Below, one piece after another: positions 31,614-41,716 of a DNA stretch of 64,000 bases. Made by a program: the position numbers and the translations under genes. Position 1 is the first letter of the stretch. Each line of letters opens with the position of its first letter. Origin of the DNA: Pythium myriotylum (lineage: Eukaryota > Oomycota > Peronosporomycetes > Pythiales > Pythiaceae); NCBI GenBank assembly GCA_023091665.1, contig JALJCQ010000015.1:2790001-2854000 (forward strand), in the 5' to 3' direction. The notes under the pieces are model-generated. The model saw only the letters and a list, made by a program, of their open reading frames with translations. It was not told where the DNA came from and did no database searches.

Positions 31614-32316
31614 ATGGAGGAAAAAGATGCTGAGACCGTGGAGGCGACGCAGGAGACGTGGACTGCGTACTTAGACCCGTGGCTCGACCACCTGAAGGAG
31701 AAGATACCAATCGAAGTGCAGCAACCCCTACCAGTGGCGGAAATGCAGCATATGCGGGTCGTTATCAACTCGTTCACAAGTACGGAATACGAGCCAAATG
31801 AGGTGGACGCCGCTCATAAAGTCCCTCGATCTGCTTGATCTTCTTGTTCGCGTGGATCCCATCGTTGGATGGAGTATACTGTTCAATCTCGCAAGTGTTT
31901 CCTGCAGAAGTTTTCGGTATATGTGGGCAAATGCTTTGTCCGGAAGAACTAGACGAGTTAGGCTGCACCAAACGTGTGCGGATATCCATCTATCGATTTC
32001 TGGGATAGGATGTTCCAGAGTCCAGAGAAAGTGCTCGCGCACCAACACCGAGCCAAATCTTCGTTTCAAGGCGCTGCAGATTATCAACGGTGCAGGTCCT
32101 GCTATACCAATACCGAATACGCTGCACGTGATGGAGCTTCATTTACCAGAATTATCGCTTGGGTCTTTCGACTACACTCGACCGGACTCACGACTAACCA
32201 GGCTAGTCTCCAAGAGTATTCTCGGTTCGACCCGAAAACTCGTGGGCCTCACATTTGCTTTGGATGAGTTGGATCATATCTCCACGATTCGATTGTGCCC
32301 TGCACTTACACTGTAA
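31614..32316 (+). pseudogene. WRREL-family gene D (degraded)
   Basis: The start at 31614 gives TWTAYLDPWLDHLKEKI and VQQPLPVAEMQHM, the family N-terminus. At about 31797 the frame shifts to RWTPLIKSLDLLDLLVRVDP. After residue ~115 of the second frame only scattered similarity remains, including SFDYTRPDSRL and RKLVGLTFALDELD, and the frame ends at 32316. The inverted copy D' on the minus strand (about 37940-39189) is equally broken but retains a little more of the middle part. Confidence 0.65.
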
Positions 32317-32342
32317 GTGCTTTTCAAGTGATGGTTTACTGT

Positions 32343-32614
32343 AATTCTCGATTTCGGGGAGTTCACTCATGTCGGCGAGGACAACAACAGAACGATGGCA
32401 GCATAAGTTTGATTTCAATCGTCTCGTTCTTGAGCAAATGGAGCGGACTGAAAGTCCAAGGAATATGTCGAGATCTTGGACATGCCGAAAATTCACATTG
32501 TATTTGCTTTGTCGTGGACTTGGTGCGAATGTTTATTCATGCCAGAGTGGTGTCCACCGGGCGACGACTTCGCGATATATTTCAACCTTTCTTCGCCCAA
32601 GAATCAAGTTTACG
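32343..32614 (+). repeat. Mosaic of repeated fragments at the duplication centre
   Basis: Two pieces in direct orientation relative to the left block: 32343-32430 resembles 27085-27160 (start region of gene B), and 32436-32614 matches 26740-26935. Their order is swapped compared with the left block. They abut an inverted piece of gene B that begins at about 32615. This is the seam between the direct and inverted copies. Confidence 0.68.
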
Positions 32615-33079
32615 AGAGCAATTGTTGCAGATTTGCGTCGAGGACGTGACGGTCAAACTCAATCTCAAGCCCAGCACAGACGAACGGAGATTTTGGTTGC
32701 TGTGGCTGCGTGTGAGACTTCACAGTATTATCGACTGGTGGTTCCGAGATCAAATTCTCGTTTGTTTCAACTAGAGCTGTAATCTGTCGGGTAATCCAAA
32801 GCAACAACTCCGATGGTATAGCGCCAGGGAGAGGAATTTCCAACTTGACCTGGACACGTCCGTGCTTCGCTCGATCAAAGGTTTCGCAATGATGGACATT
32901 CTTCCACTCATCCAGCAGAAGCTGTTGTACTCGTAAGAATTCGGTTGGTTCGGGCATCAAAAGTCGGACATCCTCTCCAAGTAGCTGGCGTATCGCAAGG
33001 AAGACGGATTGTGGGTTGCGACTCAAGTCATGGCTTGAAAACAGAAGAACAAAGCGAAGACGGGCTTGACGTCGCGGCA
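32615..33079 (-). pseudogene. Inverted internal fragment of WRREL gene B (B' 5' part)
   Basis: On the minus strand this encodes a stretch nearly identical to gene B at about 27415-27882: it begins RRQARLRFVLLFSSHDLSR and continues through LLMPEPTEFLRVQQLLLDEW and PFVCAGLEIEFDRHVLDAN. It lacks the family N-terminus and is fused directly to the inner end of arm A'. It is the 5'/middle half of the inverted gene B; the 3' part is 9 kb away at 41717-42010. Confidence 0.78.
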
Positions 33080-33084
33080 ACATT

Positions 33085-36000
33085 CTCGTTTTGCAGTTTC
33101 CATTCAGAAGACCTGGCAATGGCAGAAGCTGTTGACAATCCACGTGTCGATATGCGTGTATGCTGTTGAAGACGAATCCCCAGTCCAGGCGCAGATCGAG
33201 TTCAACGAGCAGGCCCCTCAAGTCCAGTTCCTGGCATCCACTCCGCATCCGTGGTTGCGATCATGCCTGTCTTCCTTCCGCAGCGTCGCACGTGACTCCT
33301 GAGATCCACATCCCGACGGCGCAAACGTCGCACTGACTCTGCGGATCCGCGTGCGTTCCTCCGAGTCGCACGATCGCAGCGTCGCGGATGCTCGCGGACC
33401 AGACCTTCTCACGCATTCCTTTCTTTCTTCCAGCAATGTCCACCCAGGATGGGACCGGTATCGGATCGGTGATCGGTGACTCCAGGGATATGGCTACATG
33501 TGGCTTTGTCACAAGCCACCAACGAGTCTGCCGACATTGACCATGGAGCTGGCTCCGTTCAACTGTCACACTCCAGGCCAATCTTCTCGGCGTTTGGAAA
33601 ATTCATTACAGCGAATTTCCCGTTAGTGCGAGTGCAAATCTCGGTCTCGACGTGAGATGATCGGTCGCGTGATGTAGTTTTCCCTCTCGTTGTTCTTCAC
33701 AAGCGCCTCTGTTGGCTAAAAACTTGTTGCCCTCGCCGAGCACGGACATGGATGCCCAGGAGCAGTTCACACATCACATAGAGAGAATAACAACGATATA
33801 TTCTCTCTTCACAATGCAATCACTACCTACACATGCACATGACACGCACATCGCAACGACAGTCAGACCTCGCAGGACACGTGGGGGCCGAAGCTGCCGG
33901 GCTCAATTGCAACGACGACTCGATCACGGACTCCACGGTAGTACCGCGGCTGCCTCTCTACTTGGCTCGACTTCGCCACGACCGCCACACGACGGTGCTG
34001 CTGCGTGCCACCGACTCGCCTTTTGTGCTCGACCGAAGAGCTGCGACCAGCCGTGTCTATGGGGCAACATTCGCTCCCAACGCTCCGTGCTGACGCCCGC
34101 AAGTGACAGTGCATCCTTTTCATGCGTGTCTGTCACCGCGACTTGCTCTTCTGGCGCGACGTCGGCGGCGGCAACAGCAACGCGTGTGGACTCGCGTGGA
34201 CAAAGCTAGAGAGGCAACACGCAAATACTTACTCACGCGGCAACAGGAACTGCCGCGTCGTGGAACCGCATCGACTCGCTCGCAAACTCGACGCCCGGCT
34301 TCTTGACGGCCACACCCAGCTCACTCAGCAAGCGCGAGCACTTCTCCACCAGCTCACGCAGCCGCTCGACAGGAGATATCTGGGTGTTTGCCACGGTGAC
34401 CTGCGGCGCAGACCGGACAATGGCCTGCGCACCTTGATCGCGCTTGATCTTGATCGGTGCCTCAACCGAGGTCTCTGTCAAGCGGCGATCTTCACGATCT
34501 TCTGGGATACTACTATCCGTCGTCGTCGCACACGAGGACGCTGCGTCGCGTCCTTCACTCACACTACACACAGCCGTATCTTCAACATCGTCGACAGCGT
34601 CGCTCGTGAACACGCCGCGGTCTCGCAAGACATCCACCACCTTCGTCCACTGCTCCACCGACGCGACCAACTGCTCCTTCAACGACGACACGCGAGCGAT
34701 TGCCGAGGCCAACTGAGGTGGCATCGTCGTCTTTCTCGCTATCATCATCATCAAAGAGACATCGTAAACCGTCAACTCGCAGGCATGCGTGGTCGCCGAC
34801 AGCAGCCGAGACACAAACTCTAGCCCCTCGTGGGCGTCCTTGTGCCCGACGCGAGTCGCCGCGACCATCGTCCCGAGTACACGAATGATGAACTCGGACG
34901 CCGCGTGTTGGATCAGCGCCGCCTTTGTCCGCGCGCGGATCCACGTCTGCGTGGGCTGAGGACTCCACACGTCGGTGCTCGCGTCGGCCGCGTCAGCCGC
35001 TGCGACCGAAGACCCAACGGGATCCTGCCACACCGCGTGGCGCGACTCGTGGCAAACAAGCAGATCCGATACACCAGGAGGCGGCGCCGCTGCTTCTCCG
35101 TCACGATACACAGACTCGAAGAGACTGATCTCGTGCGTCATGTAGGCCGCGACCTTGTCCACACACTCGGTGATCCTCTCAACCGACATGCTCAGCATCT
35201 CAAGGCCCGTTGAGAAGTACTCCTGGTCGGACTCGCTCTGCGTCTCCAGTTCCGAGCGACACTGCGTCAGCACAGCCGCCGCTGCGTCTCGCTCCGCGCA
35301 CAAAACCTTCTTCAGGAAGCTGCTGGGAAACACCACCGTGACAAGACGACCTTGGCTGTGGTGGTTCGTCTGCGGGACAGCCACCAGCAGCTCGCCCGTC
35401 GAGTCGACGCACTTCGGTCTCCACGTTCCCACCTGCACGAGCCGCTGCATGATCGTGTCCACGACCCGCTTGGCATCCGACAAGGTCTCTACCATCTTCA
35501 TCCTCGACACGCTCGCGACATACGGCGCAGCGCAGACGACAAGCGCCGCGGGCTGCTTCTGGTCTTGCGCGTTCGTCGCGACACACTGCGGCACAAGAGC
35601 CAGCGAGGCAGAGCCGCCGGCCGTTGCGATCGCTGCTTCCGTGGCCTGGAGTGCCTCGACCGCCGCGCGAACGCAGGGCTCATACAGACGCACGAACCGC
35701 TCCTTCCCCTGGCGCACCAGGCGCGTACGCACTAGCGCTTTCTCATACGTGAAGGAGCACGAGTCCTCCATCACGGCGACGAGCGCCGTCTGGAAGAGCA
35801 GGTGGCGGTAGTCCTGAGCCATCACGATGAATCGCTCCACGAACGAGCGCGTCGCGGCGTCGAACTGGCTCACGTGCTCCAAGTCGACGGCGTCGAGAAA
35901 CGCCTCGATGATCTCGTTGCGCAGATCCGCCGAGTAGTATTCGCTAGGGAGGTTGTAGAGCAACTCGTCGGCAAAGCGAGGAAACGCCACCAACACGCTC

Positions 36001-37182
36001 GGGAGCCGTGGGGCCGTCTCCGCCGGGTCTCTCGCGATGCCGTGCGCCGCCTCCAGTTGCGCGCGGCGGTGGAGCGCACACAGGCGCGCCTTGTCCATGC
36101 GCGCGATCGTCTCCTCGACGGCGCGCGTCTTCCTCTTCTCGTCCTGGAGCTCGACGACCACGCGCTGGAGCTTCCTGGCCCTGGCCTGGACCAAGCGCAC
36201 CTCTGTCTCCATGAACTCGTGCATCGCGCGTGCGATGGTCTCCACGCACGCCGCGAGCTCTCGCTGGTCGCTGCTCCGCTGCGCCGTCGCCGCGCTGCCC
36301 AGTGTCTCGCGCAGACACGCGAGTCCTCGCTGCTCGAGCCGCAGGGCCGTCGCCTGGGCCATCAGCCGCCGCGCGCGCTCCTCGGCGGAGAGCGCGGTCG
36401 CCATGGTCGTCGCCGTCGCGTTCGCTCGCGCTCGCGTTCGCTGGCGCTGGCGCGTGCGTTGGCGGCGTCTCCTCGCTCGGAAGGCGCGGCCGAAATGCTC
36501 GCGGCGGCCATCAGGAGCGGCAGGCGACGTGATGGGGGGTGACCATGTGCGACGGGGAGTGGAAGGATCCGATGCGATCGGATCTGGTAGTTTACGGCGG
36601 ATCGATGTAAGTTACGGTCGGGAAGAGCGGGCGATGACAAGCAGCGCGGTGGGGATTGACTTGGTTTGGATGAGTGGAGGGGAGTGGACGGGTGTGGTGG
36701 ACGAGAAGGAGTGACTTGAGGGAAGTATCGACGGAAAGATTTCCGTCCGCTCAGGAGCGGACGAGGAGTGGATTCATTCGATCATATCCAGTTTTCGAAG
36801 GCTTCGGTATCGTTCGCCATAGAAAAAGAGTGGACCAGGAGGACGGATTCAGTGGTGTGGGCCACCTCGATGACATGTTGACCGTCGTGACCGGCCGGCC
36901 TGTCTACGGGGATCTTTCGCTGGCGGGAGTTCAGCCTCGACTTGTGCATCGAACGAGCGAGCTCAGCAGCGACAGTGAGGCATCACGGCTCTCAGCCTCG
37001 ACGGCGCTGGCGCATGGTGCATGGCTGTCTGCCATGGGCGAGCCTGGTCGCTTGGGTCTTCGCGAGTCGCCAGCCTCGCTCGGGAGCTTCGTCTTTACTG
37101 CTGATGGCTGATCTCCGTGGGAACATTCGCGTGCAATGGCGTTTTCGCGGGTGTGATGGCGGCGGGCATGTCCTGTGGGATG
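33085..37182 (-). repeat. Right arm of 4.1-kb inverted repeat (block A')
   Basis: Reverse complement of 22580-26664. The outer boundary is sharp at about 37182. Near the inner boundary the copies diverge over the last ~100 nt before joining the gene B fragment. The near-identity across coding and non-coding DNA indicates a recent duplication or continuing gene conversion. Confidence 0.9.
34233..36404 (-). CDS. Coiled-coil-rich protein, inverted copy (gene A')
   Basis: 723 aa, the same length as gene A. The differences I can see are THACELTV for TRACELTV and TSVEAPIKIKRD for TSIEAPIKVKRD. The ATG at 36404 corresponds exactly to 23358. The upstream flank of about 780 nt is also duplicated, so both copies probably keep the same promoter. 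The conservative nature of the changes and the intact frame suggest that both copies are functional or that they diverged very recently. Function unknown, as for gene A. Confidence 0.75.
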   Translation of the reverse strand: MATALSAEERARRLMAQATALRLEQRGLACLRETLGSAATAQRSSDQRELAACVETIARAMHEFMETEVRLVQARARKLQRVVVELQDEKRKTRAVEETIARMDKARLCALHRRAQLEAAHGIARDPAETAPRLPSVLVAFPRFADELLYNLPSEYYSADLRNEIIEAFLDAVDLEHVSQFDAATRSFVERFIVMAQDYRHLLFQTALVAVMEDSCSFTYEKALVRTRLVRQGKERFVRLYEPCVRAAVEALQATEAAIATAGGSASLALVPQCVATNAQDQKQPAALVVCAAPYVASVSRMKMVETLSDAKRVVDTIMQRLVQVGTWRPKCVDSTGELLVAVPQTNHHSQGRLVTVVFPSSFLKKVLCAERDAAAAVLTQCRSELETQSESDQEYFSTGLEMLSMSVERITECVDKVAAYMTHEISLFESVYRDGEAAAPPPGVSDLLVCHESRHAVWQDPVGSSVAAADAADASTDVWSPQPTQTWIRARTKAALIQHAASEFIIRVLGTMVAATRVGHKDAHEGLEFVSRLLSATTHACELTVYDVSLMMMIARKTTMPPQLASAIARVSSLKEQLVASVEQWTKVVDVLRDRGVFTSDAVDDVEDTAVCSVSEGRDAASSCATTTDSSIPEDREDRRLTETSVEAPIKIKRDQGAQAIVRSAPQVTVANTQISPVERLRELVEKCSRLLSELGVAVKKPGVEFASESMRFHDAAVPVAA

Positions 37183-37605
37183 ACGCTCACAGTCAGCGCC
37201 AGGCTCATACGGGGCCTTTGCTACCCGGTGAGACTCACTGGATAACAGTGAGACTCACCGGGACGCTTCACGCTCGATAGAGGTAGTCGAGCAGGTGCCT
37301 CGGCGCTCAGGAACGCAAGCTTCTGCCGCAGTGATCGTTACAAGACGAGCATTTCGGCGTTGTGCTACTCGTGCCGAGCGGCAGAAGCAACATCAAGCGG
37401 AGTATCTCCCCACGTAAACGAACGCAACCTTGCTGCGTTCGAGCCGACGTTTGTGGGCTGACATATATGCTCATGTCGTATATCTCTTGGATTGGGTCCT
37501 CCACACCATCTGTGAACGATGGCCAGTCGTAGTGAAGCTGTCACGACGACTTGGAAAGTGGAAGGCCGTTTTGCCCGAGTGCATCAATAAACGACAACAA
37601 GCTTT
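37183..37605. other. Junction region between A' and D'
   Basis: About 420 nt with no counterpart seen elsewhere in the window apart from the hairpin noted separately. No gene supported. It marks the D'-A' joint of the rearranged copy. Confidence 0.5.
37224..37262. repeat. 16-nt inverted repeat next to the arm boundary
   Basis: CCCGGTGAGACTCACT (37224-37239) and AGTGAGACTCACCGGG (37247-37262) pair with one mismatch around a 7-nt loop. It lies about 40 nt outside arm A', in sequence that is not shared with the left block. Confidence 0.8.
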
Positions 37606-37884
37606 GATGCTCACTTTCAGTTCGGCTCGTTGGAGCAGCTCACACTGGGGAAGGGCCACGAGTCTTTACTTGACAACAAATTCATGCGGACTGTTTGTCC
37701 GATGTGCCCAAATCTGAAGCGACTTAACACTAAGGGCACTCTTCTGAGCATGGGTGGCTTCACAATCGACCACCTGAGGATGTGTGATCGAATTCAAGTA
37801 TGTAGCTTCGCTGAGACAGAGGTGAGAAACAGGGTTTTTGCATCTTTCAGTCGGCGTCGACGGGTCTCCACTACTTCTGCTTGA
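37606..37884 (+). pseudogene. WRREL-family C-terminal fragment (plus strand)
   Basis: In one frame this reads SLEQLTLGKGHESLL, NKFMRTVCPMCPNLKRLNTK, equivalent to the LRR-like unit with CPNLKxLxLDG in the other copies. The piece is on the plus strand although the adjacent D' remnant is on the minus strand, so a small internal inversion or an additional copy must be assumed. No start codon context and no continuation; a relic. Confidence 0.55.
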
Positions 37885-37939
37885 TCGACTTGGCTGATAC
37901 CTGCTCCTGGGAACATGATGCTTCTGAGAAGAAAGAAGA

Positions 37940-39189
37940 TTAAGTTGACAGCAGCTCTGGGCTAGGATTATCAAGTTCACATACACAGAGAAGCGGGCTT
38001 GGGTGCTCGAGGACTTTGCGCATACAGGCGACATCTTTGGTCTTCAGCCCAGTGACAGCAAGCGAGATGACTTCAAGTCCGCGATCCGCATCCCGCCTAA
38101 AAACGCGTACGTAAGCAATTGCCATGGTCCAGTGAAGTCTTCTGCCTCTCCTGGCAAATGATGCGGCTGAGATGAGATCGTGAAGCTTTTCAAGTGATGG
38201 TTTACTGCAAGTGCAGGGCACAAACGAATCGTGGAGACATAATCCAACTGATTCACAGCAAATGTGAGGCCCACGAGTCTTCGGGTCGAACCGAGAATAC
38301 TCTCGAAAAATAGCCTGCTTAGCCGTGCATCCGGTAGAGGGTAGTCGAAAGACCCAAGCGATAGATTTTATTCTGGTAATTGAAGCTCCACCATGTCCAG
38401 TATACACATTGTTGATATAACAGGACCTGCACCGGCGATGCGCAGCGCCTCGAAGCTCGGTGTTGCTGAGCGAGCGGTTACTCTGGACTATCCGCAACTC
38501 TGGAATATCGTGTCTCAGAAACTGGTCGATGGATATCCGCACACGTTTGGTGCAGTCTTACGACCCTGTTTGCGCTGTCAAGTGCTTGAAGTTCCTGCGC
38601 AAATTGGTCCCACAGATGCCTTTGCACGCGACTCGAAACGAAGAGCTCGAAGTGGAGCTTGAGCTTGATCCGACCTTTCCTTGCTCGATCAATTTACATA
38701 CCTCCGTGCTGCTGGCTCCCTTTATCCAAAAGCATCCGCCTCACACGCTCGAGCCCATCCGTGGGAGTGTATTCCGTACCGCCATCATCACCCACGAATC
38801 GACGAAGACCCTGAAACTGGAGCTAGTGGTCGGTGTCGAAGTGCCAACTCGTGAAGCGAAACTCATATTTTGGGGTCTGGTTCTTCTGGTAAAAAAAAAA
38901 AAAAATGCCCCGTTGATACCGAACACTTGGTTTCCGCAGGACATGTGCGAGATTGAAAAGTATGCTCCACCCAACGATGGGATCCACGCGAACAAGAAGA
39001 TCAAGCAGATTGAGGGACTCTATGGTCGGAGTCTACCTCATTTGGCTCGTATTCCGTACTTGTGAACGAGTTGATAACGACCCGCATATCCTGCATCTAC
39101 GCCACAGGTATGATTGGTTGCGCTTCAAATCGTATCTTCTCGTCCAGGTGGTCGAGCCACTGGTCAATGTATCGACAGCCTGTCAATAA
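37940..39189 (-). pseudogene. WRREL-family gene D' (inverted, degraded)
   Basis: Minus-strand counterpart of gene D. Recognisable parts in order are the N-terminal DQWLDHLDEKI-like stretch near 39170, the DLLDLLVRVDP region near 39000, SRFDPKTRGPHIC near 38290, and LHWTMAIAYVRVF plus DVACMRKVLEHPSPLLCVCELD near 37990-38110, which align with the WWPWLAYALF...LEHDDPLSLLCSLD segment of gene B. Several frameshifts, an A-run at 38890-38904 and stops separate them. Its position next to C' mirrors the C-D order of the left block. Confidence 0.6.
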
Positions 39190-39338
39190 ATACATCCTTG
39201 GCATACTTCCTCGGAATTCGACCTGTCAATAATGACTAGTCAATTTCGAATCAGCCTTCAACGTCGGAAGGAGGAGTAGAATTACGCCAACATTTTGAAC
39301 GGAAACATTGTACCAAAGATCTCACACGCAGATCCGTC

Positions 39339-41513
39339 TCAGCGGGATCCCAGCCATCTCGAAGATGAGGTGGACACTCTCTTGTGCAATCGATAGCGAG
39401 CTGCGTCTGTCTCGAGACGCTGGCGTTTGTAACGGCTAGCCTGAGTCACACTCCAAAACGCAATCGCTTGAGGGACGAATATTTGATCGCCGTTATGACC
39501 CCGGTACGCCTCTGTGAACGGGTCTGGGTCTTCGGACTCATCGTCATCGTAGTAAGCAAACTCACTGCGCTCAAGTCGCCAGTTTTTACTAAGCATGTCT
39601 GTCCAGTGCTCGCCAATCTCGTTGAGCCGAGGGTCTCTATCAGATAACCGCTGCTTCGAGTTGTAGTGAAGTTCGCGGAGGCTTCTGGTTAGAGGATGCT
39701 CGTTATTGCTCAGTGTCGTGAACAATTGAAGAAAACTTTTGTGATCGTCCACTCGAGACTCAATCATCACCTTCTCAAGTCGACAACGCGGGGGTTCTTG
39801 AGGTGAGTGCAGCCAATTGAAGCTCGTGAGTAGGCCATCTAGCCATAGTGCCTTGAGATTTGGACACACGACGCATACGCGCTCGAGAAAACCGTTTGTC
39901 AGGCTCGTACCACTATACATGAATACCAACTCGTTCAAGTCACCTCCAACCAGCATCAGGAGCTCCAGGACAGAATCCATCGCGTCTTCTTCCATCTGCG
40001 CCAGATGCAGGCGTTTTAACGGACGATTCGAGCGCCGAGGCATCGCCAATTTTGAAACAATAGCTTCGCGAGCGACCCAGGCAACACCAGCTCCAGCGAC
40101 TACAATCTCCACGAAGTCTTCATCGGCATCATCTTCGACGATAGGATATATGTGCTCTTGCGATGTGACTATCCCAAGTTCTTGGCCTTGCGCGGCTTGA
40201 TGGGCGCAACGATGGCCGACACAAATTTTCGTCCCCGGCTTCAGTAACGCTCCTAAAGGTGGTGACTTCTCAAGAACAGCCCGCTTCTTTTCCGATTTGT
40301 CGAGGCTGCAGATAAAAGCAAGCGGATTGATGTGGTGTATGACTCGTCTGAAAGTGGCAACGTCTTGAGCATTCAAGTGACCCACTCTCAACGTTGCGGC
40401 TTCTAGACGATGGCTTGTGTCCAAGCTGAAGAGGACATAGCCAAGCCACAGCCACCACGTCGCACGATCGGGTTTGTCACTGAATCTGTCGCTGCAAAAC
40501 TTGAGACTGGACAAACTCCTGCTCTGGGCGATCGCAGTCGCCACTGCTGCCACCGTAGCCTTTGAAAACGCTCCCGTATAGATCCTCAACGACTGCACGC
40601 CACTCCCACTTTCGGTGGACGCGCCGAGCACGCTTGCGATCGGCTTCCAATGAGTGCTCACGTCGAATTTCGACATCGCTTCTCTGGTCAGAACAATCTT
40701 TTTGAGAGGGAGAGACTTGCTAGCTGTCATTAGGAGCAACTCGCTCGCGGAACTCATGAGACTAAGCGTGTGTGGACGAAAGATAAACTCTACCTCCACG
40801 AAATGGAACTGAGCGCGTTGACGTCGCGACAGCCACTGTCTCTCTTCTGTCGTCCCTTCTGGTGGCTTCACTGCACTCGGTTCGAGGGCTGCGTTCGCAA
40901 TCTCAAGATTTTTAACTTGTGCAATCAAATTGCCATGCTGGGGCTGTAGGATTGTAATTTGAAGCTGGAGCTGGAACTGGATCCGCCCTTCGATATCTCG
41001 ATCAAACTTTTGCCCGTCATGGCGTTGGGACCATTCGTCCAGTAGAAGCTGCTTGACGCGAAGAAATTCCGCAGAGTGAGGCACCCATGGCGCTCCATTG
41101 TCTCCGATCATGCGTCGTAGCGCGAGGAACGCATGTGGGGGATTAGGGGCCATGATCGGCTCGGTCAGTAGCAGCTGGTACCTCGGCAGAACTTTGTCGC
41201 GAGGAAAAAGTGTCGACTCGTTCATGAGGAAGTTGCGATTGTCCACAAGAATCCCGCTATTCAGCAGCACTTCCCAGCCCACGTGCGCGTCGACCCGCAC
41301 GAGCAGGTCCAGCAGCTCGAGCGCCTCCAGGGTCCGCGTCCACGTCGGCGGCGCCAAGTCGGGCGCGGAAATCGAATCGAGCTCCAGCCACACGTCGCGC
41401 ATCTGCTCGCGGGTCGGTAGTGGCGGCACGGAGACCCAGAAGCTCTCCCAGAGCTGCTCGAGCCACGGCGCGAGTTCTCGGCGCCACCGCTCGTCGTCGG
41501 CCTCGCTCGCCAT
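39339..41513 (-). CDS. WRREL-family LRR-like protein C' (long open frame)
   Basis: 724-aa open frame from ATG 41513. It shows the family layout: DERWRRELAPWLEQLWESF (residues 7-25), VPPLPTREQMRDVW, TLEALELLDLLVRVDAHVGW, a long central part with RVKQLLLDEWSQRH, FHFVEVEFIFRPHTL, ATVAAVATAIAQSRSLSSL, LRR-like CPNLKALWLDG, and RLERSEFAYYDDDESED. The extreme C-terminus is abnormal: the family tail MAGIPLRRICV lies in another frame (ending near 39322), so the protein ends with unrelated residues. Gene C shares this shift, so it predates their separation. The frame is otherwise intact, and the protein may be expressed with an altered tail. No signal peptide. Function unknown. Confidence 0.7.
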   Translation of the reverse strand: MASEADDERWRRELAPWLEQLWESFWVSVPPLPTREQMRDVWLELDSISAPDLAPPTWTRTLEALELLDLLVRVDAHVGWEVLLNSGILVDNRNFLMNESTLFPRDKVLPRYQLLLTEPIMAPNPPHAFLALRRMIGDNGAPWVPHSAEFLRVKQLLLDEWSQRHDGQKFDRDIEGRIQFQLQLQITILQPQHGNLIAQVKNLEIANAALEPSAVKPPEGTTEERQWLSRRQRAQFHFVEVEFIFRPHTLSLMSSASELLLMTASKSLPLKKIVLTREAMSKFDVSTHWKPIASVLGASTESGSGVQSLRIYTGAFSKATVAAVATAIAQSRSLSSLKFCSDRFSDKPDRATWWLWLGYVLFSLDTSHRLEAATLRVGHLNAQDVATFRRVIHHINPLAFICSLDKSEKKRAVLEKSPPLGALLKPGTKICVGHRCAHQAAQGQELGIVTSQEHIYPIVEDDADEDFVEIVVAGAGVAWVAREAIVSKLAMPRRSNRPLKRLHLAQMEEDAMDSVLELLMLVGGDLNELVFMYSGTSLTNGFLERVCVVCPNLKALWLDGLLTSFNWLHSPQEPPRCRLEKVMIESRVDDHKSFLQLFTTLSNNEHPLTRSLRELHYNSKQRLSDRDPRLNEIGEHWTDMLSKNWRLERSEFAYYDDDESEDPDPFTEAYRGHNGDQIFVPQAIAFWSVTQASRYKRQRLETDAARYRLHKRVSTSSSRWLGSR

Positions 41514-41716
41514 GGTCTCGGAATGTGGGACGAAGAAGATTCCTCGGAGTTGAATTGCATGTTTCTAACCGGTTCAAGTGAACGGTCTCAGTTAATAATG
41601 AAACGTAGAGAAGGCCACGGATATATTCTGCGAGGAACCTGCAGGGGAGCTGATGGTCGTTAGAGTGGATCGATGAGGAGCGAAGTGTCGAATACCAGGC
41701 GTGAGGTTGCCTGGTT

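Noticed and set aside
35802..36542. 246-codon frame opposite gene A' (and its twin at 23220-23960 opposite gene A)
   Set aside because: Antisense to a longer frame with normal codon bias; its Arg/His/Leu composition is typical of a shadow frame. Its conservation between the arms only reflects copied DNA.
38890..38904. A-run as evidence of a retroposed gene
   Set aside because: It lies inside the D' remnant, not at its 3' end, and there are no target-site duplications; more likely a slippage run in a decaying gene.
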